DNA of 64,000 bases from contig JAIMAQ010000011.1 in the NCBI GenBank assembly GCA_023511875.1, positions 1 to 64,000 on the forward strand. Direction: 5' to 3'. This document shows positions 23,870 through 33,199 of the stretch, piece by piece. Position numbers and translations under genes: made by a program. How positions within the stretch are numbered: position 1 is the stretch's first letter; each line of letters starts with the position of its first letter. The notes beneath the pieces were generated by a model that did not search any database, was not told where the DNA came from, and saw only the letters and a program-made list of their open reading frames with translations. The stretch is from Thermoflavifilum sp. (lineage in GTDB: Bacteria; Bacteroidota; Bacteroidia; Chitinophagales; Chitinophagaceae).

Positions 23870-24463
23870 ATGAACAAGCAAACGCTTTTGTTGATTTGGA
23901 ATATATTGTTGCTGATAGCCGTGGTGGTATTGTTTTATTTATATGTTCATCAACATTCTTCAATACAAGCCAAACACTCATCCCCAGAGGTTCCTAGCCC
24001 TTCTGTGAAATTGGCGTATGTAGACTTAGATACGCTGCAGGCTTATTACACGTATTTTAAGGAAAAACGTCAACAATTAGAAATGCAGCAATCGCGTATG
24101 GAGAAAGAACTGCAGGCCGATGCTCAGCGTTTGCAAAAAGAATATGCCGAGTTTCAGCAAAAAGCTTCTACCATGACACAAGCTGAAGGCGAGGCTGCTC
24201 AACAAAAGCTTTTGCAACACCAGCAACAATTTCAATCGAAACAAGAAAACATGCGCCAGCAGCTTATGGCTCAGCAACAGGCTTTTCAAGATAGTTTGCA
24301 GCAAGAATTGCATGATTTCTTGAAGACCTATAATGCAAATAAGCATTATCAATTTATCTTTTCATATTCAAGCGGGCTTTCAGATATTTTGTATAAAGAT
24401 ACTGCGCTCGATATTACTCGTGATGTGATCGATGGGTTGAATGCTCTGCATCCTTCTCGATAA
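23870..24463 (+). CDS. OmpH/Skp-like periplasmic protein
   Basis: The 197-residue protein has an N-terminal membrane or signal anchor (residues 5-25, LLLIWNILLLIAVVVLFYLY). Next comes KLAYVDLDTLQAYY, and then a glutamine-rich coiled coil from about 60 to 150, as in the OmpH/Skp chaperone family that escorts outer-membrane proteins. It ends with a short beta segment near FIFSYSSGLSDILY. The start is ATG 23870; an upstream in-frame TTG adds nine residues. The hydrophobic segment looks like an uncleaved anchor, so it may remain tethered to the inner membrane. Confidence 0.8.
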   Translation: MNKQTLLLIWNILLLIAVVVLFYLYVHQHSSIQAKHSSPEVPSPSVKLAYVDLDTLQAYYTYFKEKRQQLEMQQSRMEKELQADAQRLQKEYAEFQQKASTMTQAEGEAAQQKLLQHQQQFQSKQENMRQQLMAQQQAFQDSLQQELHDFLKTYNANKHYQFIFSYSSGLSDILYKDTALDITRDVIDGLNALHPSR

Positions 24464-24504
24464 AAGATATTTCTTGTATTTTCATGTGTTGATTTGCTTA
24501 TCGC

Positions 24505-25959
24505 ATGGAAGCTTCATCCACTAGCTCCACAGGTCATCCAACGTTTCAACGCTCACTCCGCCTCATCGACGGCATCATGCTGGTAGCGGGTTCGATGATT
24601 GGCTCGGGTATTTTCATTGTGAGTGCAGAAATGGCACGCAATTTAGGTGGTGCCGGTTACCTGCTGCTGGTATGGCTGCTTTCGGGGTTCATGACGGTGA
24701 TAGCCGCTGTGAGTTATGGGGAGTTGTCGGGAATGTATCCACATGCAGGTGGCCAATATGTGTATTTGCGCGAAGCATTTCACCCATTAATAGGCTTTTT
24801 ATATGGCTGGTCTTTCTTTCTGGTCATTGAAACAGGTACAATTGCCGCAGTAGCTGTGGCTTTTGCTAAATATACTGCATACTTAGTGCCCCAGCTAGGA
24901 GAAGAACAGGTATGGTTGCAAATTGGTGATTTTGCGCTCAATAGAGCGCAATTATTGGCTATAGCTATGATTTTGTTGCTTACCTATGTAAATACTCGTG
25001 GCATACAAACGGGTAAATGGATTCAATTGATTTTTACACTTACCAAAATCCTTTCGTTGTTGTTATTGGTGATCTTGGGGCTATGGGTAGGCTTCAACCC
25101 ACAAGTATGGCATATCAACTGGCAACATGCTTGGCAAGCCTTGCATCTCATGCAAACAGATGGCCATGCTACTTGGCAAGCCACATCAGGTCATTTGTTG
25201 ATAGGGTTGATAGGTGTTTCTATGGTAGGAGCACTTTTCTCTAGTGATGCTTGGAACAGTGTTACGTTTATTGCGGCCGAAATTCGGAAACCCGAGAAGC
25301 AAATAGGATTAAGCATGTTTTTAGGCACCTTGTTGGTAACGGTTGTATATATCTTGTGCAATATTATGTATGTAGGCGTACTGAGTATGTCGGATATTGC
25401 TAATGCTCCTGCCGATAGAGTAGCCTCAGCAGCATCTGCGGTCATATTGGGGAAGCTAGGCGCTGTAGTCATTGCATGGATGATCATGATTTCCACATTT
25501 GGTTGCAACAACGGTTTGATACTCAGTGGTGCAAGGGTATATTATACCATGGCAGAAGATGGATTGTTTTTTCGCCCGGTAAAAAAATTAAACCGCAAAG
25601 GAGTGCCTGGTGTAGCTTTGTGGGTGCAAGGCATTTGGGCTAGTTTGTTGTGTATCTCCGGTAAATACAGTGATTTATTGAATTATGTGATTTTTGTGGT
25701 ATTGATATTTTATGTGCTCACCATTCTGGGTATTTTCCGGCTCAGGAAGATAAAGCCTCAGGCTTATCGTCCATATCGAGCTTTTGGATATCCTTTATTG
25801 CCTGCTTTGTATATATTCATGGCCATCATCGTCTGCTTATCGTTGTTGTGGCTTAGACCTGATTATACTTGGCCAGGACTAATCATTGTATTGCTGGGTA
25901 TACCCGCGTATTATTTTTTTATCATACGTCAACAGAATAGTCCAATTAAGGCTTCATAA
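24505..25959 (+). CDS. APC family amino acid permease
   Basis: The 484-residue protein has about twelve transmembrane segments. The first carries the substrate-binding glycine motif GSMIGSGIFIVSAE of the amino acid/polyamine/organocation superfamily. The second half includes LSGARVYYTMAEDGLFF, typical of the LAT-like branch. It is an inner-membrane importer or exchanger of amino acids whose substrate cannot be read from sequence. It is 41 bases downstream of the Skp-like gene and 13 bases before the heptose kinase. Confidence 0.9.
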   Translation: MEASSTSSTGHPTFQRSLRLIDGIMLVAGSMIGSGIFIVSAEMARNLGGAGYLLLVWLLSGFMTVIAAVSYGELSGMYPHAGGQYVYLREAFHPLIGFLYGWSFFLVIETGTIAAVAVAFAKYTAYLVPQLGEEQVWLQIGDFALNRAQLLAIAMILLLTYVNTRGIQTGKWIQLIFTLTKILSLLLLVILGLWVGFNPQVWHINWQHAWQALHLMQTDGHATWQATSGHLLIGLIGVSMVGALFSSDAWNSVTFIAAEIRKPEKQIGLSMFLGTLLVTVVYILCNIMYVGVLSMSDIANAPADRVASAASAVILGKLGAVVIAWMIMISTFGCNNGLILSGARVYYTMAEDGLFFRPVKKLNRKGVPGVALWVQGIWASLLCISGKYSDLLNYVIFVVLIFYVLTILGIFRLRKIKPQAYRPYRAFGYPLLPALYIFMAIIVCLSLLWLRPDYTWPGLIIVLLGIPAYYFFIIRQQNSPIKAS

Positions 25960-25972
25960 ATGATGTGTAGGT

Positions 25973-26986
25973 ATGACGAGTTTTGCCGCATTGTTTGAAA
26001 AGTTTCGCCATTTAAAAGCGTTGGTGATTGGAGATGTGATGCTGGATGTGTATTGGTGGGGTGGGGTAGAACGCATTTCACCTGAGGCTCCTGTGCCGAT
26101 TGTGGCTTTACAACGTAAAGAGGTACGGCCAGGGGGAGCTGCCAATGTAGGTATGAACCTCCAGGCTTTGGGGGCAGAAGTATTTATGGCCAGTGTAGTG
26201 GGTAAGGATGCGGAAGGGGAGCAATTGATCGAGGTGTTGCAACAACGGGGTATAAGGATGGAAGGCGTTGTTCGATCATCGGAACGATGTACTACGACCA
26301 AAACCCGCATCATTAGCCGAAGTCAACAGATGTTGCGACTCGATCATGAACAAGTACATGATCTTTCGCTACAAGAAAGAGAAGCTTTGCTGAACCAGAT
26401 TACCCAGGTGCTATACCAGATTCGCCCAGATGTGGTTGTTTTTGAAGATTATGATAAAGGGGTGCTCTCTGCAGAATTGATTCGGGTTGTGGTGAATGCT
26501 TGTCAGCAACTCCAGATTCCTACTTGTGTTGATCCCAAGAAAAAAAATTTTTGGTCTTATACGGGAGTCACCCTTTTCAAGCCCAATCTAAAAGAGGTAC
26601 GCGAAGGTTTGCATCTCGACGAGGTGAATATACATGAAGGCAGCTTGCAGCATATTCATGCGTTGTTGCATGCCCGTTTGCGGCATGAAGTGTCGCTCAT
26701 TACTTTATCTGAAAAAGGCGTGTTTTCCACCGATGGTAGCCAATATTGGCTGATCCCTTCTCATTTACGCAATATTGCCGATGTGAGCGGAGCGGGCGAT
26801 ACAGTAATTGCAACTGCTGCTTTGGTATGGGCAGCCACCCGGAATTTACGATTGATGACAGAAATCGCCAATATTGCGGGCGGACTGGTTTGTGAAGAGA
26901 TAGGTGTGGTAGCTATTGACCCACACAAATTGCAAGCCGAGTGCGAGCGTTTACTCGATAAAAGCGAGTTTTTTTATCCACAATGA
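25973..26986 (+). CDS. hldA: D-glycero-beta-D-manno-heptose-7-phosphate kinase
   Basis: This PfkB/ribokinase-fold enzyme makes heptose 1,7-bisphosphate for lipopolysaccharide core synthesis. The 337-residue protein corresponds to the N-terminal half of E. coli HldE: VIGDVMLDVYWWGGVERISPEAP, read in pieces, PGGAANVGMNL, and the anion-hole and catalytic-base motif DVSGAGDTV. The adenylyltransferase half is a separate gene at 52844-53344, some 26 kb away. A tRNA-Gln gene follows. Confidence 0.92.
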   Translation: MTSFAALFEKFRHLKALVIGDVMLDVYWWGGVERISPEAPVPIVALQRKEVRPGGAANVGMNLQALGAEVFMASVVGKDAEGEQLIEVLQQRGIRMEGVVRSSERCTTTKTRIISRSQQMLRLDHEQVHDLSLQEREALLNQITQVLYQIRPDVVVFEDYDKGVLSAELIRVVVNACQQLQIPTCVDPKKKNFWSYTGVTLFKPNLKEVREGLHLDEVNIHEGSLQHIHALLHARLRHEVSLITLSEKGVFSTDGSQYWLIPSHLRNIADVSGAGDTVIATAALVWAATRNLRLMTEIANIAGGLVCEEIGVVAIDPHKLQAECERLLDKSEFFYPQ

Positions 26987-27006
26987 TGGCACTAAAAAAA
27001 ATCTTG

Positions 27007-27014
27007 TATTTTTG
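27007..27014 (+). promoter_or_regulatory. -7 promoter box of tRNA-Gln
   Basis: TATTTTTG matches TAnnTTTG exactly and ends 13 bases before the 5' end of the tRNA, as expected for a short leader. Confidence 0.55.
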
Positions 27015-27026
27015 CACCCGATTCTT

Positions 27027-27097
27027 TGCCCGATAGTATAATGGTAGTACAGCAGATTTTGGTTCTGCTTGTCCAGGTTCGAATCCTGGTCGGGCAA
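27027..27097 (+). tRNA. tRNA-Gln (anticodon TTG)
   Basis: A full cloverleaf can be drawn. The acceptor stem is TGCCCGA/TCGGGCA, the anticodon stem GCAGA/TCTGC encloses loop TTTTGGT with anticodon TTG, and the T arm CCAGG-TTCGAAT-CCTGG is perfect. The 3' CCA is not encoded. It stands alone between the heptose kinase and pcm. Confidence 0.95.
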
Positions 27098-27181
27098 CTC
27101 TCTCCTCTCCACATCTACTTCGCTTTTTCCACAAAAGATATCATAGGTGAAAATGTGTGAGTGAATTGTTATTTTTACCGC

Positions 27182-27835
27182 ATGAGAAGTTATGAAGACA
27201 GCTATCGACATAAGGGATTGAGGAAGAAGCTGATCGATAGTTTGCGACGTAAAGGTATTACCGATGAAGCCGTGTTAGAAGCCATGCAAGCAGTGCCTCG
27301 GCATTTTTTTATGGACACCGCACTGGAATCATTTGCCTATGAAGATCGCGCTTTTCCCATTGGTGAGGGCCAAACCATTTCACAACCTTATACTGTAGCA
27401 TACCAAACGCAATTGCTTCAGGTAAAACCTCATGATAAGATTCTGGAAATCGGTACCGGCAGCGGTTATCAAGCTTGTATTCTTGCAGAGATGGGAGCAC
27501 AGGTGTATACCATTGAACGACAACGTAAGTTGTTTGAGCGATTAAAAACATTTCCTTTTCTTTCAAGATATCCCACGATTCATTTCTTTTATGGTGATGG
27601 TTATGAAGGCCTTCCTACATTTGCACCTTTCGACAAGATTATCGTTACTGCAGCGGCACCTTATATTCCAGAAAAGCTGGTTGATCAATTGAAAATTGGC
27701 GGATTAATGGTCATTCCCATTGGCGGAAGAGAAGGCCAACGGATGTATAGAATCACCAAAGTAGATGATCAAAAATTTGAACAAGAAGTATTTGATAATT
27801 TTTCCTTTGTGCCTATGGTAAGTGGAAAGAAATAA
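27182..27835 (+). CDS. pcm: Protein-L-isoaspartate O-methyltransferase
   Basis: This enzyme repairs damaged proteins by methylating L-isoaspartyl residues with SAM. The 217-residue protein has RHFFMDTALESFAYEDRAFPI, read in pieces, GQTISQPYTVAYQTQLL, and the SAM-binding LEIGTGSGYQACILAEMG. IIVTAAAPYIP and GGLMVIPIG also match the family. The start is set at ATG 27182; an in-frame ATG at 27161 adds seven residues. It is convergent with the DUF3667 gene, with only 3 bases between their stops. Confidence 0.93.
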   Translation: MRSYEDSYRHKGLRKKLIDSLRRKGITDEAVLEAMQAVPRHFFMDTALESFAYEDRAFPIGEGQTISQPYTVAYQTQLLQVKPHDKILEIGTGSGYQACILAEMGAQVYTIERQRKLFERLKTFPFLSRYPTIHFFYGDGYEGLPTFAPFDKIIVTAAAPYIPEKLVDQLKIGGLMVIPIGGREGQRMYRITKVDDQKFEQEVFDNFSFVPMVSGKK

Positions 27836-27838
27836 ACC

Positions 27839-28744
27839 TTATTGCTCCCATATGATCCATATGGCTAATCCTGACATGACGAATCCAATCAAAATAATAT
27901 ATATCAACCCCACTGAAATACTCTTCAGTATAGTTTTCCACCATTTGTTTTGATATACAGTATGCAGAGCCAAAATGAGGTATATCCATGCGATACACCA
28001 GGTGATCCATACGAAAAGATCTGTTCTCAAAAAGTATTGTAGAATAATTTCTAATGCAGATATCAAGAAGTAGAAGATATGGAAATGCAAGGAAAAGATT
28101 ACATGATCTGAAAAATAATCATTTTTATTTCTAAAATGCCAGCTAAGAATCACGGCAAATAAAGGCAAAAGGAAAAACATCACCTGCGGAACGTGGTGTA
28201 TAAATTTTTCTCTTATCACTTCTGGCGCCCTATCGCCATAAGTTTGATGTATGTTGATGATACGATGCATTAATTTTCGAACCCATGGTGGGTTTTTCAA
28301 AGAATCAGGAAGTTGTTGTTGAATAGAATCGTATTGATGCACTGAAGTGTAAGGGAAGCTCCATCCATCTTTGTTAGATGGTTGTGTGGCTTGCATATTA
28401 TTTACCTGAATAATCGGGTGTGAAGTTTCCCGTTGTGGAATCACTGAAACGAACAAGAAATAAATTAACGAAACAAATAAATACATTCTGATGGGATGCA
28501 GATAAGCTTTTCTCCTTCCTTTGATATATTCTAGAGTTAAAAATCCAGGCTTAAACAGCAGATAACGTAGGGTTAATAAAAACTCTTTGTCGTAATGAAA
28601 GAGGTCGGCAACAAAATGTGTTACTAATTCACCGAATCGTTCTCGAGGTTCTATATTTTCTTGGCCACAGTGGGTGCAAAATCGCTCTTCCACCCGATGT
28701 CCACAATTCAAACAAGTACTATCGTTACGTAAGGTATGAGGCAT
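27839..28744 (-). CDS. DUF3667 membrane protein with zinc ribbon
   Basis: The 301-residue protein begins with a four-cysteine zinc ribbon (CLNCG and CTHCG), followed by GELVTHFVADLFHYDKEFLLTLRYLL, read in pieces, and KPGFLTLEYIKGRRKAYLHP. These are the signatures of DUF3667, a Bacteroidota membrane family of unknown function. About four to five transmembrane segments follow. A -7 promoter box at 28766-28773 overlaps the first in-frame ATG at 28768, so the ATG at 28744 is chosen. No functional partner is evident. Confidence 0.85.
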   Translation of the reverse strand: MPHTLRNDSTCLNCGHRVEERFCTHCGQENIEPRERFGELVTHFVADLFHYDKEFLLTLRYLLFKPGFLTLEYIKGRRKAYLHPIRMYLFVSLIYFLFVSVIPQRETSHPIIQVNNMQATQPSNKDGWSFPYTSVHQYDSIQQQLPDSLKNPPWVRKLMHRIINIHQTYGDRAPEVIREKFIHHVPQVMFFLLPLFAVILSWHFRNKNDYFSDHVIFSLHFHIFYFLISALEIILQYFLRTDLFVWITWCIAWIYLILALHTVYQNKWWKTILKSISVGLIYIILIGFVMSGLAIWIIWEQ

Positions 28745-28765
28745 ATACGAAGAAGTGTTTAAAAT

Positions 28766-28773
28766 CAAATATA
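28766..28773 (-). promoter_or_regulatory. -7 promoter box of the DUF3667 gene
   Basis: On the minus strand the bases read TATATTTG, an exact TAnnTTTG match, 21 bases before ATG 28744. Its position decides the start codon. Confidence 0.5.
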
Positions 28774-28969
28774 TAGTTATGTTTAAATTATCCAGAAAAA
28801 ATCTATTCGGTTAAGGATCAATCATATGTGAAATAATTATTTTTACCAGATGTAATATTTAAACAGATGGTTATAATGCATGCATCTCTACTTCTTGATA
28901 AAATTCCTCCAGAATGTTGGCAAATATCATGTTTAGTTATTATAGATCTTTTTGTTAATATCCAGAAAA

Positions 28970-29257
28970 ATGAATAAGGAAGCATTTCTAGAGGAAGTTT
29001 ACTTGTGTAAAAGAAAAGTATTAGAAACCACCCATCCGGTTGAATTGAAGCAGCTCATTATGCATTTTTTTCTCTTTACAAAGATGAATCATTGCAAGAA
29101 TTATATGGATCAGGCATTAGAAGATGAATTGTGTTTACTTTATTATAGTATTGAATCAATAGAAGATTTTTCTGATCATAGCGTAAGATCATATCTCTTT
29201 CAGATATGTATTGATAGAGCTTTATTGTTATTTGACGAGATCATAAAAAATTGTTAG
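28970..29257 (+). CDS. Small hypothetical protein
   Basis: This is a 95-residue acidic, helix-rich protein (MNKEAFLEEVYLCKRKVLE start) with three or four cysteines and no signal peptide or membrane segment. I do not recognise a family. It is convergent with the frameshifted HU/SPOR-like gene, overlapping its 3' end by 4 bases. The in-frame TTG at 28952 is a less likely start. Codon use looks ordinary, so it is probably a real gene, but the evidence is limited to an open frame of plausible composition. Confidence 0.5.
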   Translation: MNKEAFLEEVYLCKRKVLETTHPVELKQLIMHFFLFTKMNHCKNYMDQALEDELCLLYYSIESIEDFSDHSVRSYLFQICIDRALLLFDEIIKNC

Positions 29258-30155
29258 TTTTCTATTCTCGTTAATTCTTTCTGGTTCATCGAAGAAGATA
29301 GATATTGGATAAATACAGAACGGCCAAACAATGTGCTGATAGAATCTTTAGCATGCAAGGTATCGGCTGGTGGCGTCGTGAATGGCGATGCAAGCGCGTA
29401 GCGACGATCATCCCATTTGAAGATCACGATTTGATCGCCCCATGAGGTCAGTTGGTTATAGCGTTTGTGTGCGCGTGTACTGTCGGAAATCTCAAATACC
29501 ACCAGGTAACTGATTTTTGTAGGTGTTGATGGAATTTTTATTTGATCGCTCACTTCCGATAGGTTATCTGAAATGTTTGGCGAGAGGGAAGATTCAATGA
29601 TTTTTGATGAAGGTTCTGGGTCACTCATTTGCATGCGGGTATGGCTATTGGCCAGGATAATGAGCCCACCCAATAGCAATGCAAAAATTCCGATTAACCA
29701 GAGCCGATGATAGTTGAGGGCATAAGAAGTATTTCCCCATTTAATAGGTGGATCTTCAGGTTTTTTCGGAATAAGCATATTTTTTCCAGAACCATGATCA
29801 ATATGATTCTTTTTTTCAGGCAAGAATGGCTCTTGCTCAAAATGTATTTTTCCGTCGAGTGAACGCGAAAGCGTGCCTATCCCCTGAATGGCAAATGGTT
29901 GATGAATGTTCAGCATCTCCTGGATTTCGTAACAGAAGCATCGGATATCGCCTTCTGCAACTACACGCATCTTACCCGTACGTTCTACAATGAAATCAAT
30001 GAGCGCAGTGATATCGCCCGAAGATTGCGGATGGAATTCAATGACCGGGCTGCCATCGGGAGTAGGGGAGGTTCAAGGGTGAAGAACCCTATTGAAGGCA
30101 GATACACTTGTTGGTGGCTAAACAAGTATGCCGTTATTAATTGATCAATTTTCAT
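29254..30155 (-). pseudogene. HU/SPOR-like envelope protein, frameshifted
   Basis: Two minus-strand frames together make one protein. The first begins MKIDQLITAYLFSHQQVYLP and reads SIGFFTLEPPLLP. After a one-base loss near 30056-30063 the next frame continues DGSPVIEFHPQSSGDI. It then runs through MRVVAEGDIRCFCYEIQEML, a single membrane span (LIGIFALLLGGLIILA) and a C-terminal SPOR-like segment (SYLVVFEISDSTRAHKRY). The architecture matches the intact gene at 39047-40000. The length of 902 bases is one short of a multiple of three. The C-rich CCTCCCCTACTCCCG site is a natural place for a base loss or read error. It is probably a broken peptidoglycan-binding protein. Confidence 0.75.
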
Positions 30156-30386
30156 GGTTAAAATAGGTGTTTGGTTAATCAATAATATGGATATGGTTAT
30201 GGTTCATACCATTGGTTTTTCAAAGGAACACAAAGGGGGAAGGAACCAGGGTTATGAAACTTCTTCAGATGCCGACGCCTACAAATCTAGAAAAATGAAA
30301 GAAATTTTCCATATAAAGTTATTATTATTTTTTTGAGATTTTCAAGAGAAAAAAGAAAATTTTTTGGAGGAATTGAGGGATATGGC

Positions 30387-31643
30387 TTAGGAATGGGGAT
30401 ATATACTTTTGATGAGCTCATCGAGAAGGTGGAGGGCATGCGTAGCAGCGAGTTGCAGGTTGCGGTTGCGGTTACCCCGAAGCTTATAGGAGTGGGTAAG
30501 TATTTGTGATTTATGTGCAGCGGCGATCCAGATGGTACCTATGGGAGCTTCAGGAGTGCCTCCGTCGGGCCCAAGCCAACCAGTTATAGCCAGTGCAAAG
30601 TCGGTATGCAAAAGCTGTCGGGCTCCTTCAGCCATAGCACGGGCTACAGGCTCACTCACTATTCCATATCGATCGATCGAATCGGCGGGTACATGTAAAA
30701 CATTAATTTTCACGGCAGGGGCATAGCAAACAATACTTCCCGTGAAGTAAGCCGAGCTACCTGCATGCGCAGTAAACAAATGAGCCAAATAGCCTCCTGT
30801 ACAACTCTCGGCAAGTCCTATGCTGGCCTTATGAGTAAGCAGTTTGCGGGCAATGATCTGTTCGTAGGGCAAATCTTCCGTTGCAATCACGATGTCGGAT
30901 AATAGCGAAATGAGCTGTTGGTGAGTCGATTCAAGGGAATCATGTAGCTGAGCATCAATAGCTGTGAGTCTAAGTTTGAGCAAGCCGTTGCCCGGTAGAT
31001 ATGCCAATTTGATTCCCACAGGTAGCGTAGCCTCAAAATCACCTAGTCGCTCTGCCACACGTGATTCACCCTGGCCATAGGTGATAACGAATCGATGTTG
31101 GATACTTTTTAAAAAAGGCCATTGGTTTTTTAATCGGGGCAACACTTCATTTTCCATGAGGTATTGCATTTCATGTGGTACTCCGGGCAAGAATATCCAT
31201 ATACGGCCCTTGGCTTCAAACCAAAGCCCAGGGGCGGTACCATATCGGTTAAACAAAACGGTACATCCTTCTGGGATTAGGGCTTGTGCTCGATTGCGCT
31301 CGAGCATGGGTATATCGCGTTGTTGCAACAAGTCTGCAACATGTTGCAAACTAGCTTCGTGTAACACCAATCTTGTATGAAAAAAATCAACCAATACTTG
31401 CTTAGTGATATCGTCAGAAGTAGGGCCCAGCCCGCCTGTCGTAATGATCAAATCGGCTCGAGCAGATTCTTCTTGTAGTGCTTGAAAGATTGCAGTTGCC
31501 TCATCGGCCACACTTAAGCGTCGAACGATTTCTATGCCTATTTCTTGGAGTTGACGTGCTATCCAGGCCGAGTTGGTATCGATCGTTTGCCCCATCAACA
31601 ATTCATTGCCAATCGTGAGAATAATCCCTTTTTTATTCGTCAT
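30387..31643 (-). CDS. cinA: CinA family protein (NMN deamidase/competence-damage type)
   Basis: The 418-residue protein has two domains. The N-terminal MoaB/MogA-like domain has GNELLMGQTIDTNSAWIAR and ITTGGLGPTSDDIT. The C-terminal CinA domain has GLAESCTGGYLAHLFT and ALAITGWLGPDGGTPEAPIG. CinA proteins have nicotinamide-mononucleotide deamidase and ADP-ribose pyrophosphatase activities in pyridine nucleotide recycling. ATG 31643 is chosen because a -7 box lies at 31662-31669, over the alternative start at 31664. The gene is divergent from the PBP4-type gene. Confidence 0.9.
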   Translation of the reverse strand: MTNKKGIILTIGNELLMGQTIDTNSAWIARQLQEIGIEIVRRLSVADEATAIFQALQEESARADLIITTGGLGPTSDDITKQVLVDFFHTRLVLHEASLQHVADLLQQRDIPMLERNRAQALIPEGCTVLFNRYGTAPGLWFEAKGRIWIFLPGVPHEMQYLMENEVLPRLKNQWPFLKSIQHRFVITYGQGESRVAERLGDFEATLPVGIKLAYLPGNGLLKLRLTAIDAQLHDSLESTHQQLISLLSDIVIATEDLPYEQIIARKLLTHKASIGLAESCTGGYLAHLFTAHAGSSAYFTGSIVCYAPAVKINVLHVPADSIDRYGIVSEPVARAMAEGARQLLHTDFALAITGWLGPDGGTPEAPIGTIWIAAAHKSQILTHSYKLRGNRNRNLQLAATHALHLLDELIKSIYPHS

Positions 31644-31661
31644 TGTCGTTTTTTGAATATT

Positions 31662-31669
31662 CAAATTTA
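31662..31669 (-). promoter_or_regulatory. -7 promoter box of cinA
   Basis: The minus strand reads TAAATTTG, matching TAnnTTTG, 18 bases before ATG 31643. Confidence 0.5.
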
Positions 31670-31753
31670 GGAGCTTGTTGCCGGAATTTGAGGCGATGTG
31701 CTATTTTACCATTTAAAAATGCGGAAATTCAAAACATCAAATCATTTTATCCC

Positions 31754-33199
31754 ATGAAATGCGGTATGCTTTTCAGATTGACCTGGGCTTGTTGGGGAAT
31801 AGGTTTTTGCATGCCTGTGCATTTGGCAGCGCAGCAGAGGCCTTTTGAGCAAGCCTGGAAAAGATTTTTATCGGATTCTTCCCTACGTTATGCCAGTATA
31901 GCCTTTGAGGTGATGGATGCCTCTACTGGGAAAATATGGTTTAGCCATCAATCGAATATTGGACTTGCACCGGCTTCATGTAACAAGATCTTCACTGCTG
32001 CCGCTGTTTTGCAGCTTTTAGGTCCTGATTTCCGCTATGCGACTCGATTAGGATATGCTGGCAAGCGCTCTGGCGACACCTTATGGGGCGATATTTATCT
32101 CATGGGCACTGGTGATCCTTCCACTGGTAGCTGGCGTTATAGCTCCACCACAACTACGGTGATTTGGAGCCAATGGATTGATGACTTACGAAAGGCGGGT
32201 ATTCAGCATATCATGGGAAGGGTGATTGGGGTAGATACCATGTTTTCTACGCAGACCATTCCGGGGGGATGGAGTTGGGAAGATATTGGCAACTACTATG
32301 GAGCGGGTTGTGCGGCGTTAAATTGGCATGAAAACCAGTTTGATGTGTATTTGCAACCAGGCAAGCGGGTAAATGATAGTGCAAGGCTGATGCATATGGA
32401 TCGTCCTTGGCCTTTGCAGCAGGTGGTCAATGAGCTCACCACGGGCGAGCCAGGCAGTGGCGATCAAGCTTATGTGTTTTACGATTTAACAAGACCTATT
32501 GTATACTTATGCGGCACGGTGCCTGTTGATGCAGAAAAAGATTTTCACATTTCGGCTTCTGTTCCTCATCCTGTGAGGTATGCTGCTCAGCAGTTTCAAG
32601 ATAGTTTACTTCAGGCTGGCTTTGGCGGATTACAATTTCCTGCAGCGGAAGTGCATATCGCTAGCCAGCTCCCTTCAGATATGCATATCATTAGCCTGCA
32701 TGTTTCTCCGCCCATGGATAGTTTGGTATATTGGTTTTTGCATCGCAGTATCAATTTATATGGAGAAGCTTTTACATTCAAAATGGGTAGCTTAATAGCA
32801 AAGCCAGCGACTACCGAGGCTGGTGTGGCTATGATTCATCGGGTATGTGCGCAGATGGGTATCGATACGCTATCGGTGAATACCGTTGATGGAAGTGGAT
32901 TATCGCCTTCTAACCGTGTTACCGCGCATGCTTTAGCCATGATGTTGTATCGTATACAGCATATGCCCTGGTTTACTGCATTTGAGCAAGCTTTGCCTGT
33001 GATTCATGGCATTCGTATGAAAGATGGCTACATTGCTGGGGTAAGATCATATGCTGGATATATACAAGATCGTACCAGGCGTAAACTTATATTTGCTTTT
33101 ATCGTGAATAATTTCACTGGCTCATCGATACATGTTCGGCAAGCCATGTGGCAGGTGCTCGATGCGTTGCAAGAAACTCAGGTAGCCGGAATAAAATAA
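31754..33199 (+). CDS. dacB: D-alanyl-D-alanine carboxypeptidase/endopeptidase (PBP4 family)
   Basis: This 481-residue periplasmic peptidase (family S13) trims peptidoglycan peptides. It has a signal peptide ending HLAAQ. The active-site SxxK is Ser75-Cys-Asn-Lys78 (PASCNK), the second box is in DGSGLSPSNRVT, and the third box reads KDG in RMKDGYIAGVRSYAGY, where KTG or KSG is usual. The start is ATG 31754; the upstream in-frame TTG at 31643 lies over the divergent cinA gene. Its 3' end overlaps the thioesterase gene by 22 bases on the opposite strand. Confidence 0.9.
   Translation: MKCGMLFRLTWACWGIGFCMPVHLAAQQRPFEQAWKRFLSDSSLRYASIAFEVMDASTGKIWFSHQSNIGLAPASCNKIFTAAAVLQLLGPDFRYATRLGYAGKRSGDTLWGDIYLMGTGDPSTGSWRYSSTTTTVIWSQWIDDLRKAGIQHIMGRVIGVDTMFSTQTIPGGWSWEDIGNYYGAGCAALNWHENQFDVYLQPGKRVNDSARLMHMDRPWPLQQVVNELTTGEPGSGDQAYVFYDLTRPIVYLCGTVPVDAEKDFHISASVPHPVRYAAQQFQDSLLQAGFGGLQFPAAEVHIASQLPSDMHIISLHVSPPMDSLVYWFLHRSINLYGEAFTFKMGSLIAKPATTEAGVAMIHRVCAQMGIDTLSVNTVDGSGLSPSNRVTAHALAMMLYRIQHMPWFTAFEQALPVIHGIRMKDGYIAGVRSYAGYIQDRTRRKLIFAFIVNNFTGSSIHVRQAMWQVLDALQETQVAGIK

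Noticed and set aside
30050-30070. Programmed ribosomal frameshift in the HU/SPOR-like gene
   Set aside because: The direction is right for -1, but there is no X-XXY-YYZ heptamer and no clear stimulatory structure, so a mutation or read error is simpler.
31643-31753. N-terminal extension of the PBP4-type gene from a TTG at 31643
   Set aside because: The extra 37 residues overlap the divergent cinA start and promoter and would bury the signal peptide that begins at ATG 31754.
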